Positions 1 to 10,528 of a DNA stretch of 64,000 nucleotides are shown one piece after another. This stretch comes from Flavobacterium tyrosinilyticum (GTDB lineage Bacteria; Bacteroidota; Bacteroidia; Flavobacteriales; Flavobacteriaceae): positions 439,619-503,618 of the forward strand of contig NZ_JAMOKG010000002.1 in the NCBI RefSeq assembly GCF_023656565.1, read 5' to 3'. A model generated the notes under the pieces. The model did no database searches. It was not told where the DNA came from and saw only the letters and a list, made by a program, of their open reading frames with translations. A program made the position numbers and the translations under genes. Numbering within the stretch: the stretch's first letter is position 1; each line of letters starts with the position of its first letter.

Positions 1-1
1 T

Positions 2-406
2 TACGATCGCGATGCAATGGATTTTCCGTTGGAGCGTATTTCTCGTTTTGCAATTGCAAAATTAGATGTAAATAATCAGTTGTTGGATATTTTAGAAAAA
101 CCTACAGAAGAAGATTTGGAACAATATAAGGACGCAGAAGGAAAGATACGTGTGAGTATGAATGCTTTTAAGTTTAATGGCAAGACCTTGTGTATACATC
201 TTAAAAATTGTCCGGTGCATCCAGAGCGTGATGAAAAGGAGCTTCCAACGGTGCTTTTGAACTCCGTTAAGGAAAATCCGAATACAACGATCGGAATTCC
301 GTTTTCTGAGCACGTTCCAGACCTAACAGCCAAAGAAGATATTGCCGACGTAAAAACATATTTGGCAAAATATTACCCTGATTTAAACTGGAATAGCAAA
401 AATTAA
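2..406 (+). CDS. Sugar-phosphate nucleotidyltransferase, C-terminal part (5' end outside window)
   Basis: The reading frame is open from base 2, before the first Met at 17, so the gene begins upstream of the window and only about 134 C-terminal residues are present. The fragment (ERISRFAIAKLD, ILEKP, then a segment ending in YYPDLNW) looks like the distal half of a GlmU/RmlA-type nucleotidyltransferase; EKP is the kind of motif that family carries after the nucleotide core. The catalytic N-terminus is not visible, so the substrate cannot be named. The amino-sugar genes downstream make an amino-sugar or hexose phosphate plausible, but that is inference. A promoter at 452 separates it from the next gene. 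Confidence 0.6.
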   Translation, partial: YDRDAMDFPLERISRFAIAKLDVNNQLLDILEKPTEEDLEQYKDAEGKIRVSMNAFKFNGKTLCIHLKNCPVHPERDEKELPTVLLNSVKENPNTTIGIPFSEHVPDLTAKEDIADVKTYLAKYYPDLNWNSKN

Positions 407-451
407 CAAAACTTTCATATCTAAATTAGAGAATAAGGAAATTTAATGTAG

Positions 452-459
452 TACTTTTG
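452..459 (+). promoter_or_regulatory. Promoter -7 element TACTTTTG for the amino-sugar unit
   Basis: This matches the Bacteroidetes -7 consensus TAnnTTTG. It lies 113 bases before the transporter start, leaving an untranslated leader of roughly 105 bases. No clear TTG -33 box is seen at the usual distance. Confidence 0.5.
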
Positions 460-472
460 TTTTGCAAAAAAA

Positions 473-488
473 ATGCAGATATTTGCAT
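473..488. promoter_or_regulatory. 16-bp palindrome in the leader of the amino-sugar unit (candidate operator)
   Basis: ATGCAGATATTTGCAT is a dyad with a single mismatched (G-T) pair. It sits just downstream of the -7 element, about +7 to +22, where a bound repressor would block transcription. The protein that binds it is unknown; no regulator gene is adjacent. Confidence 0.35.
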
Positions 489-571
489 AAATTACGCAAT
501 CAATAATGTGAGAGTTGATTCTAATTTAGATTTTGAATTAAATAAATCTATAAACTAATCAACCAAAAATT

Positions 572-1951
572 ATGACAAACATTCAAAGTACATTACAGGT
601 AGAGAAAAAAAGCGCCATTGTTCCGATGGTAATTTTAACCTTATTGTTTTTTATTCTAGGATTCGTAACCTGGCTTAACGGACCATTAATCCCGTTTTTT
701 GAATTAGCCTGCGAATTAACTTCTTCGCAAGCTTATTTTGTGACTTTCGCATTTTATATTGCCTACTTCGTAATGGCAGTTCCTTCTTCTTATATTATTG
801 AAAAAGTGGGATATAAAAACGGAATCTCTTTAGGATTGCTAATTATCGCCGCAGGAGCTTTTATGTTTTATCCAGCGGCTTCAAGCCGTACATTTCTACT
901 ATTTTTATTAGCATTATTTATAATGGGAACTGGTTTGGCAGTTTTGCAGACAGCATCAAATCCGTATGTTGTTGTAATTGGTCCAAGAGAAAGTGCTGCG
1001 GCAAGAATCAGTGTTTTAGGAATTGCAAATAAACTCGCTGGGTTTGTAGCGCCAATCGTTCTTACGGTTTTGGTTTTGTCTAATATGCAGGACTTTACCG
1101 CAGACAAAATTGCGGCGATGGATGAAGTTGCAAAAACTACTGCGTTAAATTCTCTTGCTTTGCAATTGCAAACGCCGTATCTTTATATGGGGTTGATTAT
1201 TACAGTTTTAGCCTTGATGGTTAAATTTTCTCCTCTTCCAGAAATTGATTTGGATGAAGAAGGAAATGTTTCGAATCTAAGTGTTTTTCAACAGATTAAA
1301 AATGCATTTAAATATCCGCAGCTTGTTTTAGGAGTAATTACTTTAATGCTGTATTTGTCTGCCGAAGTTTTGGCAGGAGATTCTATTGGAGCTTTCGGAA
1401 AACAACATGGAGTTTATGGTGAAGAAGGGAATTTCTATCTTAAACTAACCTCATTTACCATGTCAGCAATGGTTATCGGATACGTTCTTGGAATAGTATT
1501 GATTCCTAAATATCTTTCTCAGGTCACTGCTTTAAAAGTGTCAGGAATACTAGGCTTGGTGTTGGTTTTGGCAATTGTTATGATTTCGCCAAAAATAATG
1601 ATTGCATTTCCTGGAACTCCAAATATACCATTGGTGATACTTTTAGTAGCGCTTTTAGGATTGGCAAATGCATTGTGCTGGCCAGCAATTTGGCCAATGG
1701 CTTTGCAGGATTTAGGAGGTTATACCAAGATTGGTAGTGCTATTTTGATTATGGGAATTATCGGTGGAGCAGTTTTTCCACTGTTTTACGGAATGATTAC
1801 TGAAAGCATCAATTCTGCGAATATTGCAAAAAATATGCAAGGTATTTCAAAAAGCGGTAATCAGTTGGCATATTTAATGTTATTACCTTCTTATGCAATG
1901 ATTTTGTTTTATGCTATAAAAGGGCATAAATACAGGAAATGGAATAGTTGA
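572..1951 (+). CDS. Sugar MFS transporter (FucP/FHS family), probably N-acetylglucosamine or glucosamine permease
   Basis: A 459-residue polytopic membrane protein of about 12 hydrophobic segments, the usual length for the fucose/glucose-galactose:H+ symporter (FHS) family. Typical features are GFVTWLNGPLIPFFE in the first helix, QTASNPYVVVIGP in the middle of the N-half, and ANALCWPAIWPMALQDLG in the C-half. Members next to nagB are usually called NagP. The next gene starts 24 bases later on the same strand and encodes glucosamine-6-phosphate deaminase, so the pair probably imports and degrades an amino sugar. Family is well supported; substrate is inferred from context. Confidence 0.82.
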   Translation: MTNIQSTLQVEKKSAIVPMVILTLLFFILGFVTWLNGPLIPFFELACELTSSQAYFVTFAFYIAYFVMAVPSSYIIEKVGYKNGISLGLLIIAAGAFMFYPAASSRTFLLFLLALFIMGTGLAVLQTASNPYVVVIGPRESAAARISVLGIANKLAGFVAPIVLTVLVLSNMQDFTADKIAAMDEVAKTTALNSLALQLQTPYLYMGLIITVLALMVKFSPLPEIDLDEEGNVSNLSVFQQIKNAFKYPQLVLGVITLMLYLSAEVLAGDSIGAFGKQHGVYGEEGNFYLKLTSFTMSAMVIGYVLGIVLIPKYLSQVTALKVSGILGLVLVLAIVMISPKIMIAFPGTPNIPLVILLVALLGLANALCWPAIWPMALQDLGGYTKIGSAILIMGIIGGAVFPLFYGMITESINSANIAKNMQGISKSGNQLAYLMLLPSYAMILFYAIKGHKYRKWNS

Positions 1952-1975
1952 ACAAAAATAAAAAATTAATATATC

Positions 1976-3904
1976 ATGTTAAAAAGTAAAATCGACAAAG
2001 CAACAGGTTTCGAAAAACGATTCGAAAACATTAATACAGTTGTTTTTGAAAACTCAACAGATGCTTCAAAAGAAGTAGCGCAAGAAATTGCAACATTAAT
2101 CAAAGAAAAAGAAAAAGAAGGAAAGCCATGTATTCTTGGTTTGGCAACAGGTTCTTCTCCAAAAGGATTATATGCCGAATTAGTGCGTCTGCACAAAGAA
2201 GAAGGTTTGAGTTTTAAAAATGTAATCAGTTTTAACTTGGATGAATATTATCCAATGGAACCCAATTCAATCAATAGTTATGTTCGTTTCATGAAGGAAC
2301 TTTTGTTTGATCATGTCGATATTTTACCTGAAAACGCTCATGTTCCAGACGGACTTTTGACAAAAGAGCAAATCGCAGATTATTGCCACGAATATGAAGC
2401 TAAAATTGAAGCTTTAGGTGGAATCGATCTTCAGATTCTGGGAATTGGAGGAAACGGACACATCGGATTTAATGAATCTGGTTCACTTCAAAACTCTAAA
2501 ACTCGTCTAGTGGCTTTAGATCATATTACAAGAGTTGCGGCAAGTAAAGATTTCTTTGGTTTAAATAATACGCCAAGAACTGCAATTACACTTGGAGTTA
2601 AAAAAATCATGGAAGCAAAAAGAGTAATCTTATTGGCTTGGGGTGAAGGAAAAGCAAACATTGTAAAAAAATCTGTTGAAGATGAAGTTACAAACCGAGT
2701 TCCTGCTTCATTTTTGCAAGAGCATAACAATGCGGTTTTTGTTTTAGATAAAGAAGCTTCTTCTAAGCTAACAAGAATTAACAAGCCTTGGTTGGTTGAA
2801 AAAATTGTTTGGACAGATAAATTGACTCGTAAAGCAGTTTTAGGATTGGCATTAGATCTTAAAAAACCAATTTTAATGCTTACAGATGCTGATTATATCG
2901 AAAACGGAATGAGCGATTTGTTGGCAGATTCGGGTCCAGCTTACGATACTAATATTAAGATATTTAATAAATTACAAAATACAATTACAGGTTGGCCAGG
3001 TGGAAAGCCAAATGCAGACGACTCAAATCGTCCTGAAAGAGCTGAGCCGGCTAAAAAACGTGTGTTGATTTTTAGTCCACACCCAGATGATGATATTATC
3101 AGTATGGGAGGTACTTTTATGCGTTTGCAAGAGCAAGGACATGAGGTGCACGTTGCTTATCAAACTTCTGGAAATATTGCCGTTGCTGATGATGAAGCGC
3201 TTCGTTTTGCAAGATTCGTAATTGATTACAACGAGAAATTTGGAATAAAAAGCGAAGAAGCTGATAATATCTATAAAAAGGCAGAAGCATTCTTGCAGAA
3301 CAAAAAGAACAGCGAAATTGATATTCCAGAGGTTCGTTACATTAAAGGTTTAATCAGAAAAGGAGAGGCGAGAGCTACAAGTCATTTTGTTGGTCTTCCA
3401 GACGAGCAGATTCACTTTATGGAATTGCCTTTCTATGAAACAGGTACAATCGAGAAGAAACCAATCGGACCAGAAGATGTTCAGTTGACGGTTGATTTGA
3501 TTGAGAAAATTAAACCACACCAGATTTACGCAGCGGGAGATTTAGCAGATCCACACGGAACACACAAAGTTTGTTTGGATGCGATTTTTGAGGCTGTAAA
3601 AGTTTTAAAACCAAAAGAGTTCATGAACGACTGTTGGTTGTGGTTGTACCGTGGAGCTTGGCAAGAATGGGGAATTGACGAGGTTGAGATGGCTGTTCCA
3701 ATGAGTCCAGATCAGGTTCTAGAAAAACGTCATGGAATCTTCAAGCACCAATCTCAAAAAGATGGAGTTGTTTTTCAAGGAACAGATGCAAGAGAGTTCT
3801 GGCAGAGAGCAGAAGACAGAAACCGCGAAACAGCAGCTTTGTATCACCAATTAGGGTTAGCAACGTATGCTGCAATGGAAGCTTTTGTGAGATGGCACTA
3901 CTAA
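1976..3904 (+). CDS. nagB: Glucosamine-6-phosphate deaminase fused to a PIG-L/LmbE-type deacetylase domain
   Basis: A two-domain protein of 642 residues, against about 260 for simple NagB. Residues 1-270 are NagB: LGLATGSSP (54-62, phosphate loop), NLDEYY with Asp89, and GIGGNGHIGFNE (156-167) with His162 and Glu167. Residues from about 361 are a PIG-L/LmbE domain with the metal motif HPDDD (369-373) and later DPHGTHK. NagB turns glucosamine-6-P into fructose-6-P and ammonia in the cytoplasm; LmbE-type domains deacetylate N-acetyl amino sugars. This fusion recurs in Bacteroidetes. No nagA is visible, so the LmbE half might do the deacetylation, which is inference. The TAA stop is the first part of an intergenic repeat. 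Confidence 0.9.
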   Translation: MLKSKIDKATGFEKRFENINTVVFENSTDASKEVAQEIATLIKEKEKEGKPCILGLATGSSPKGLYAELVRLHKEEGLSFKNVISFNLDEYYPMEPNSINSYVRFMKELLFDHVDILPENAHVPDGLLTKEQIADYCHEYEAKIEALGGIDLQILGIGGNGHIGFNESGSLQNSKTRLVALDHITRVAASKDFFGLNNTPRTAITLGVKKIMEAKRVILLAWGEGKANIVKKSVEDEVTNRVPASFLQEHNNAVFVLDKEASSKLTRINKPWLVEKIVWTDKLTRKAVLGLALDLKKPILMLTDADYIENGMSDLLADSGPAYDTNIKIFNKLQNTITGWPGGKPNADDSNRPERAEPAKKRVLIFSPHPDDDIISMGGTFMRLQEQGHEVHVAYQTSGNIAVADDEALRFARFVIDYNEKFGIKSEEADNIYKKAEAFLQNKKNSEIDIPEVRYIKGLIRKGEARATSHFVGLPDEQIHFMELPFYETGTIEKKPIGPEDVQLTVDLIEKIKPHQIYAAGDLADPHGTHKVCLDAIFEAVKVLKPKEFMNDCWLWLYRGAWQEWGIDEVEMAVPMSPDQVLEKRHGIFKHQSQKDGVVFQGTDAREFWQRAEDRNRETAALYHQLGLATYAAMEAFVRWHY

Positions 3905-4236
3905 GATGCTAAGGTTCTGAGATGCTAAGATGCTAAGTTTTTTTAGCGTTTTTAGAAATTAGTAATAAGTCTTAAATGATATTTTTGAAGCAGGAAGAGG
4001 GAGCGCAAATAAGTTCTTTTTTCTTGCTTCTTTTTTTTTAAAAAGATGCTAAGATTCTAAGGTTCTGAGATTCTAAGTTTTTTAATCTGTGGAAATTCTT
4101 TTAATCTGTGGCAAATGAACAATGGCTCTTGATAAGTTTTAGTTTTTATGTTCGGTTTTGTTTTAACTGTAAACTGCGACTGCGACTGAAAACTATTTTT
4201 TAATCTGTGGTAAATAAATAATAGCTTTGCAACTAA
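3902..4236. repeat. Gene-free stretch filled with degenerate short repeats
   Basis: The region holds two copies of a CTAAG/TTCTGAGAT-rich block (3902-3938 and 4044-4080), three copies of an AATCTGTGG motif (near 4084, 4100 and 4202), and a run of actgcgactg-type repeats (4164-4188). An imperfect dyad GAAGCAGGA...TCTTGCTTC spans about 3989-4032 and a perfect 9-base dyad GAAGCAAGA...TCTTGCTTC spans about 4239-4275. Related blocks recur at 17321, 17413, 19740 and 21074. No gene is supported here. Confidence 0.6.
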
Positions 4237-4296
4237 TTGAAGCAAGAAGAAAGCATTGGTCTTTCATCTTGCTTCTTTTTTCTACAACAAAAAACT

Positions 4297-4530
4297 ATGG
4301 ATCAAGACAAAAAACAACTCATAAAATTAGCGCACACCAAAATGCCTTTCGGGAAATACGAGGGTAAATACTTAATTGATTTGCCTGAGTATTATGTGGT
4401 TTGGTATCATAATAAAGGATTCCCAAAAGGAGAGCTTGGTCAGCAACTGCAGCTTATTTATGAATTGAAGTTGAATGGATTAGAAGAATTAATTCGAAAT
4501 ATTAAGAAGCAATATCCCAAGCCAATGTAA
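4297..4530 (+). CDS. DUF3820 family protein
   Basis: A 77-residue protein with the DUF3820 core: MPFGKYEGKYLIDLPEYYVVWYHNKGFP followed by LGQQLQLIYELKLNGLEELI. I start it at ATG 4297 (MDQDKKQ); the longer frame from TTG 4237 would run through an intergenic dyad and carries no conserved sequence. The function of the family is unknown; small soluble proteins of this type are common in Bacteroidetes and gammaproteobacteria. It stands alone between a repeat-filled gap and the pyrG promoter. Confidence 0.85.
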   Translation: MDQDKKQLIKLAHTKMPFGKYEGKYLIDLPEYYVVWYHNKGFPKGELGQQLQLIYELKLNGLEELIRNIKKQYPKPM

Positions 4531-4698
4531 CATGCTTTTTGTGATTATGGGATTTTTATATAATTAGATAAAAATTTCATTATAATGACTGAAATTCTTT
4601 TAAACAATAGATAAAAATTAATATATAGGAAAGTTTTCTTTTGATTTGAAAAAGTTAAAAAATCAGCATTCTAAAATTCTAAAAATCTAAGAAGTCTA

Positions 4699-6387
<1,689 letters not shown>

Positions 6388-6466
6388 TTAATATTTTGAG
6401 AAGTTTGTAACTTTTGAGATAAACTCAGTACTAATAGACTTCAACGAATAACTTTTTTAAATTATA

Positions 6467-8380
6467 ATGGAAGAAAAAAAATTAGACCTCAATTCGATCA
6501 TTGGTTTTGTATTGATCTTCGGAATTTTGATTTGGATTATGTACCAAAATCAGCCTTCTGAAAAAGAAATTGCTGCTGAAAAAGCCAAGAAAGAATTAGT
6601 TGCTAAACAAGAAGCACAAGCAAAAGCAGATAAAGCAAAAACGGCATCATTACCAGCTGCAGCTGTAACTCCTGGAGATACAGTTCAATTGGCTCAATTG
6701 CAAAAAACTTTAGGAGGATTTGCTTATTCTGCAACACTTCCTTCTGCAAAAGAAGCTTTTACTACAATCGAAAATGAAAAATTAAAATTAAAGATTGCTA
6801 ATAAAGGTGGTTATATTGTTGAAGCTACTTTAAAAGAATTCGAAAGATTAAAAAAAGGTTCTGGACAGTTAGTTGAGTTAATCAAAAATAACAACTCAAA
6901 TTTAAATTTGCAGCTTCTTACTACAGACAATAGAACATTAAATTCTAAAGATCTGTATTTCGAACCAACATTAGAGAAAATTGGTGCAGACCAAGTTTTA
7001 TCTATGCGTTTGAAAGCTGGAGCTAATGAATTTTTAGAGTACAAATATGTTTTAAAACCAAACGATTATTTAGTTGGTTTTGATATCCGTTCTCAAGGAT
7101 TAAACAGAGTTTTAAATTCTGCAAAACCAATTGATTTGCAATGGGATTTAAAAACATATAGAAATGAGAAAAGTGTAGCTTACGAAAATCGTTATGCACA
7201 AATTGATTACAAATACAACGAATCAAAATACAATAACGTTAGTTCGCACGGACAAGGAAAAGAAGAAACTCCTGAAAAAGTAAGTTATATAGCTTTTAAA
7301 CAGCATTTCTTTACGACTATTTTATCTACAGAAAAGCCTTTTGAAACTTCAAAGTTACAATCTGATGATTTAGTTAAAGACGAAAAAATCGATACTGTTT
7401 TTACCAAACAGTTTAGAGCTAATTTGCCTTTAGCGTTTTCAAATGGAGAGATCGATTACAAAATGAATTTGTACATGGGTCCTGCAGATTATAAAACATT
7501 AAAAGCTTACGATAAAAACTTCGAAAAAATTATTCCATTAGGATGGGGGATTTTTGGATGGATCAACAAATGGATTTTCATTCCATTATTCGGATTCTTA
7601 AGTTCAACAATGGGATTGTCGTTAGGTATTGCAATCATTATTTTTACAATTATCATCAAATTGGCCATGTCGCCAATTACATATAAATCATTCTTGTCTC
7701 AGGCTAAAATGAAAGTTTTAAGACCTGATATTGCTGAGTTGGGAGAGAAATTCAAAAAAGACCCAATGAAGAAACAACAGGAAACAATGAAACTGTACAA
7801 CAAAGCAGGTGTAAACCCAATGGCAGGATGTATTCCGGCATTGATTCAGTTGCCATTTATGTATGCATCGTTCCAGTTTTTCCCTGCGGCATTTGAATTA
7901 AGACAAAAAAGTTTTCTTTGGGCAGACGATTTATCATCTTTTGACTCTGTTGTAAAATTACCATTTACTATTCCGATGTACGGAGATCACATTAGTTTGT
8001 TTCCAATCTTGGCTGCAATTGCGATTTTCTTCTACATGAAAATGACTTCTGGAGATCAGCAAATGGCAGCTCCTCAGCAGGAAGGTATGCCAGATATGGC
8101 AAAAATGATGAAAATCATGATTTATGTTTCACCGTTAATGATGTTAATTTTCTTCAATAACTACGGTTCAGGATTGAGTTTGTATAACTTTATTTCAAAC
8201 TTAATTACAATTGGAATTATGTTTGTGATCAAGAATTATATTGTGGACAGTGATAAAATTCACGCTCAGATTCAAGAAAACAAACAAAGAGAGCCTAAAA
8301 AGCCAAGTAAGTTCCAACAGCGTCTTCAAGAAGTAATGGAACAACAAGAAGCTGCAAAAGCTCAGAATAAGAAAAAGTAA
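6467..8380 (+). CDS. yidC: Membrane protein insertase YidC (Oxa1 family)
   Basis: 637 residues with the layout of Gram-negative YidC: an N-terminal transmembrane anchor (about residues 10-25, IIGFVLIFGILIWIMYQ), an Ala/Lys-rich linker, a large periplasmic beta domain (about 80-350), then the conserved 60KD_IMP core from GWGIFGWINKWIFIPLFGFLSS onward with five hydrophobic segments. GVNPMAGCIPALIQLPFMYASFQFF is the signature of the core. The C-tail is Lys/Gln-rich, as expected for ribosome contact. It inserts and folds inner-membrane proteins. The pyrG-yidC order is typical of Flavobacterium. Confidence 0.97.
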   Translation: MEEKKLDLNSIIGFVLIFGILIWIMYQNQPSEKEIAAEKAKKELVAKQEAQAKADKAKTASLPAAAVTPGDTVQLAQLQKTLGGFAYSATLPSAKEAFTTIENEKLKLKIANKGGYIVEATLKEFERLKKGSGQLVELIKNNNSNLNLQLLTTDNRTLNSKDLYFEPTLEKIGADQVLSMRLKAGANEFLEYKYVLKPNDYLVGFDIRSQGLNRVLNSAKPIDLQWDLKTYRNEKSVAYENRYAQIDYKYNESKYNNVSSHGQGKEETPEKVSYIAFKQHFFTTILSTEKPFETSKLQSDDLVKDEKIDTVFTKQFRANLPLAFSNGEIDYKMNLYMGPADYKTLKAYDKNFEKIIPLGWGIFGWINKWIFIPLFGFLSSTMGLSLGIAIIIFTIIIKLAMSPITYKSFLSQAKMKVLRPDIAELGEKFKKDPMKKQQETMKLYNKAGVNPMAGCIPALIQLPFMYASFQFFPAAFELRQKSFLWADDLSSFDSVVKLPFTIPMYGDHISLFPILAAIAIFFYMKMTSGDQQMAAPQQEGMPDMAKMMKIMIYVSPLMMLIFFNNYGSGLSLYNFISNLITIGIMFVIKNYIVDSDKIHAQIQENKQREPKKPSKFQQRLQEVMEQQEAAKAQNKKK

Positions 8381-8400
8381 TTCTCTATATAATAAAATAA

Positions 8401-8437
8401 AAAAACCGTCTCGTTAAAAAACGAAACGGTTTTTTTA
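8401..8437. terminator. Bidirectional rho-independent terminator
   Basis: Stem CCGTCTCGTT / AACGAAACGG with one mismatch, followed by eight T and preceded by five A, between yidC and the convergent fasciclin gene. Confidence 0.85.
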
Positions 8438-8453
8438 TTTTAATTAGTTTTAT

Positions 8454-9431
8454 TTAAAATTTAGGTAATAAAACCTTGTCAATAACATGGATTATTCCGT
8501 TTGAACATTGGACATCCGTTGCGATAATATTACTCACTCTATTATTGGTGTCAGTAATTTTTGCGCCTCCAGTAAGGCCAATGGTAAAACTTTGACTCGC
8601 AAAAGTATTAACTACTTGTCCGTTTGTTAAAGAAGTCGATTGCACATTTGCACCAGCAACTACATGATATTTCAAAGTAGTTTCTAAAACATTAGCAGGA
8701 ATTGCAGAAAGACCAGAAAAACCAGTTTCGGTTAAGAAGCTTGTAAATGCAGTATTTGTAGGTGCAAAAACAGTAAAAGGAGAATTAGCAGTTCCAGATA
8801 ATATTCCAACAAAACCAGATGCAGAGTTGTAGCTCAATGCTGTTACAAGTGTTGTAAAATTTTTGTTAGCCACAGCATGGTTAACAATAGTTGGTAATCC
8901 TATTACGCCATCAACCAAATGAATAACGCCATTTGAAGCTTCAATATCTGCAGTTGTTACTGTTGCACCGCCGTTGGTTTTTCCGCCATTAATATCAACT
9001 CCTGTGTTTTTTTCAAGATACATACTTATGGTGTTTGAAGCTGAAGCATTTCCTTTCGCAAGAGTTTTTACATACCCTGTAGAAATCTCGCTAGATTTTA
9101 CTTTTGTGCTTAAAACATGGTTGAGTAATATTTCTTTTAAAGCAGCAACAGGAACTGCGTTAAGATTAGCGTAACCGTTTGCAGAAAGGAAAGCGCTAAA
9201 AGCTTTATTATTAGGTGCAAAGACGGTATAAGAGCCAGAAGAGTTCAGTGTAGCAGCTAGATCTGCTTTTTCTAAAGCAGCAACTAAACTGCTAAGATCA
9301 GGATTTGCTTTCGCAATAGATACAATCGTTTGCGGGGTCTGTTGCGAGTCGTCGTCATCATTATTACATGAAATGCTGACGAAAGCAATTAATGCTAAAA
9401 AAGCAATTAATTTAATTTTTAATGTTTTCAT
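8454..9431 (-). CDS. Fasciclin (FAS1) domain lipoprotein, two FAS1 repeats
   Basis: 325 residues. A lipoprotein signal ends in VSISCNNDDDD, so the mature protein is lipidated on Cys22 and carries an Asp-rich spacer. Two FAS1 domains follow (about 37-178 and 184-325), each with the pattern YTVFAPNNKAFSAF or FTVFAPTNTAFTSF and a closing NGVIHLVDGV or NGIIHVIDKVL. FAS1 proteins are surface adhesion modules. The two domains are similar enough to suggest an internal duplication. It stands alone; the gene upstream is divergent. Confidence 0.93.
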   Translation of the reverse strand: MKTLKIKLIAFLALIAFVSISCNNDDDDSQQTPQTIVSIAKANPDLSSLVAALEKADLAATLNSSGSYTVFAPNNKAFSAFLSANGYANLNAVPVAALKEILLNHVLSTKVKSSEISTGYVKTLAKGNASASNTISMYLEKNTGVDINGGKTNGGATVTTADIEASNGVIHLVDGVIGLPTIVNHAVANKNFTTLVTALSYNSASGFVGILSGTANSPFTVFAPTNTAFTSFLTETGFSGLSAIPANVLETTLKYHVVAGANVQSTSLTNGQVVNTFASQSFTIGLTGGAKITDTNNRVSNIIATDVQCSNGIIHVIDKVLLPKF

Positions 9432-9675
9432 AATATAGTTTTTAGTTTGTGAAGCTAAATTATAAGATTTTGTTCAACTTTATTTACATAATGTTAAACA
9501 AAAGTTATATTCATTACATGTTTATTTACTTCATTTGTTGTTTTTATAATGTTGATTTTTAGTTAATTATGTTGGTTTAGCTCTGATTTTGTTGCATGTT
9601 GCTCTAAATTTTGTTTAACAAAATTTTAAATGCTAATTAAGACTTTAAAAATGGGTAAAAAATTAAAATTGGTTA

Positions 9676-9683
9676 TACTTTTG
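9676..9683 (+). promoter_or_regulatory. Promoter -7 element TACTTTTG
   Basis: Matches TAnnTTTG, 45 bases before the start at 9728. The rest of the 296-base divergent gap (9432-9727) is plain AT-rich sequence with no other feature seen. Confidence 0.5.
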
Positions 9684-9727
9684 CAATAATAAAACACGCT
9701 TTTTAATGTTATAAAGAAAAACAGTTT

Positions 9728-10438
9728 ATGAAAAAAATTTGGATTTTATTTCTAATCACTACAGCAGCTTTTTCTCAAGAAACCAATAAAGTTGACGCGG
9801 CTGGAAAAAAAGACGGACTTTGGAAAGGCATTTATGCAGAATCTAAACGCCCTCGCTACGAAGGGACTTTTGATCATGGAAAAGAAACTGGTGTTTTTAA
9901 ATTTTTTGACGATACTAAAAAAGGTGATGTCTTAGCAACAAGAGATTTTAGTGCCAATGATGGGAGTTCGTATACTGTCTTTTTTGATCAAAATAAAAAC
10001 AAAGTAAGCGAAGGAAAAGAGATCGGAAAAGCTCGCGAAGGGGAATGGAAATATTACCATAAAGCATCTAAAGTTTTAATGGCGGTTGAGAATTATAAAA
10101 ACGGAAAATTAGAAGGTTTAAAAACTGTTTATTATCCCAATGCGCAAATTGCAGAAGAGATGACTTATAAAAATGGTTTAAAAGAAGGACCCTATAAAAA
10201 AATAGGGCAGGACGGAACGCTTCTTGAAGAATCGAACTTTGTAAATAATGAATACAATGGTGCAGCTGTTTTTTATGATTCAGATAAGTCTGTTGCTTCT
10301 AAAGGGAAATTTATAAATGGTAAAAAAGCTGGAATTTGGCAGTTTTATCAAAAAGGAAAATTAGTGAAAGAAGTAAATATGAGTGATCCTAAAAACACGA
10401 ATAAAGCTTCTGAAAAAGGACCAGCGCCAAAAAAATAA
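9728..10438 (+). CDS. Exported YwqK/MORN-repeat protein
   Basis: 236 residues with a signal peptide (MKKIWILFLITTAAFSQ, cleavage likely after FSQ). The body is made of MORN-like repeats: DGLWKGIYAESKRPRYEGTF, EGEWKYYHKASKVLM, EGLKTVYYPNAQIAEEMTYKNG, GAAVFYDSDKS, AGIWQFYQKGKLVKE. Such proteins are often labelled toxin-antitoxin YwqK-family antitoxin, a name that comes from Bacillus. The signal peptide and the absence of any toxin gene beside it argue against an antitoxin role here. The Lys/Pro-rich tail is low complexity. Confidence 0.85.
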   Translation: MKKIWILFLITTAAFSQETNKVDAAGKKDGLWKGIYAESKRPRYEGTFDHGKETGVFKFFDDTKKGDVLATRDFSANDGSSYTVFFDQNKNKVSEGKEIGKAREGEWKYYHKASKVLMAVENYKNGKLEGLKTVYYPNAQIAEEMTYKNGLKEGPYKKIGQDGTLLEESNFVNNEYNGAAVFYDSDKSVASKGKFINGKKAGIWQFYQKGKLVKEVNMSDPKNTNKASEKGPAPKK

Positions 10439-10498
10439 TAGCCTAAAAAGTTCAGAATTCATTCCTTGAAAAATAAAATAGATAAAGAATAAATTGTT

Positions 10499-10506
10499 TA
10501 CTTTTG
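10499..10506 (+). promoter_or_regulatory. Promoter -7 element TACTTTTG
   Basis: Matches TAnnTTTG and lies 22 bases before the DUF4956 start codon, giving a short leader. Confidence 0.45.
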
Positions 10507-10528
10507 AGTAACCAATTTATTCTAACCA

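Noticed and set aside
3902..4236. Possible CRISPR array because of recurring short blocks
   Set aside because: Unit lengths and spacings are irregular, there are no unique spacers and no cas genes are present.
4237..4296. TTG start extending the DUF3820 protein by 20 residues
   Set aside because: The added part translates an intergenic dyad and has no conserved sequence; ATG 4297 starts at the family boundary.
9728..10438. Toxin-antitoxin system suggested by the YwqK family name
   Set aside because: The protein has a signal peptide and no toxin gene is adjacent; only the MORN-type repeat supports the name.
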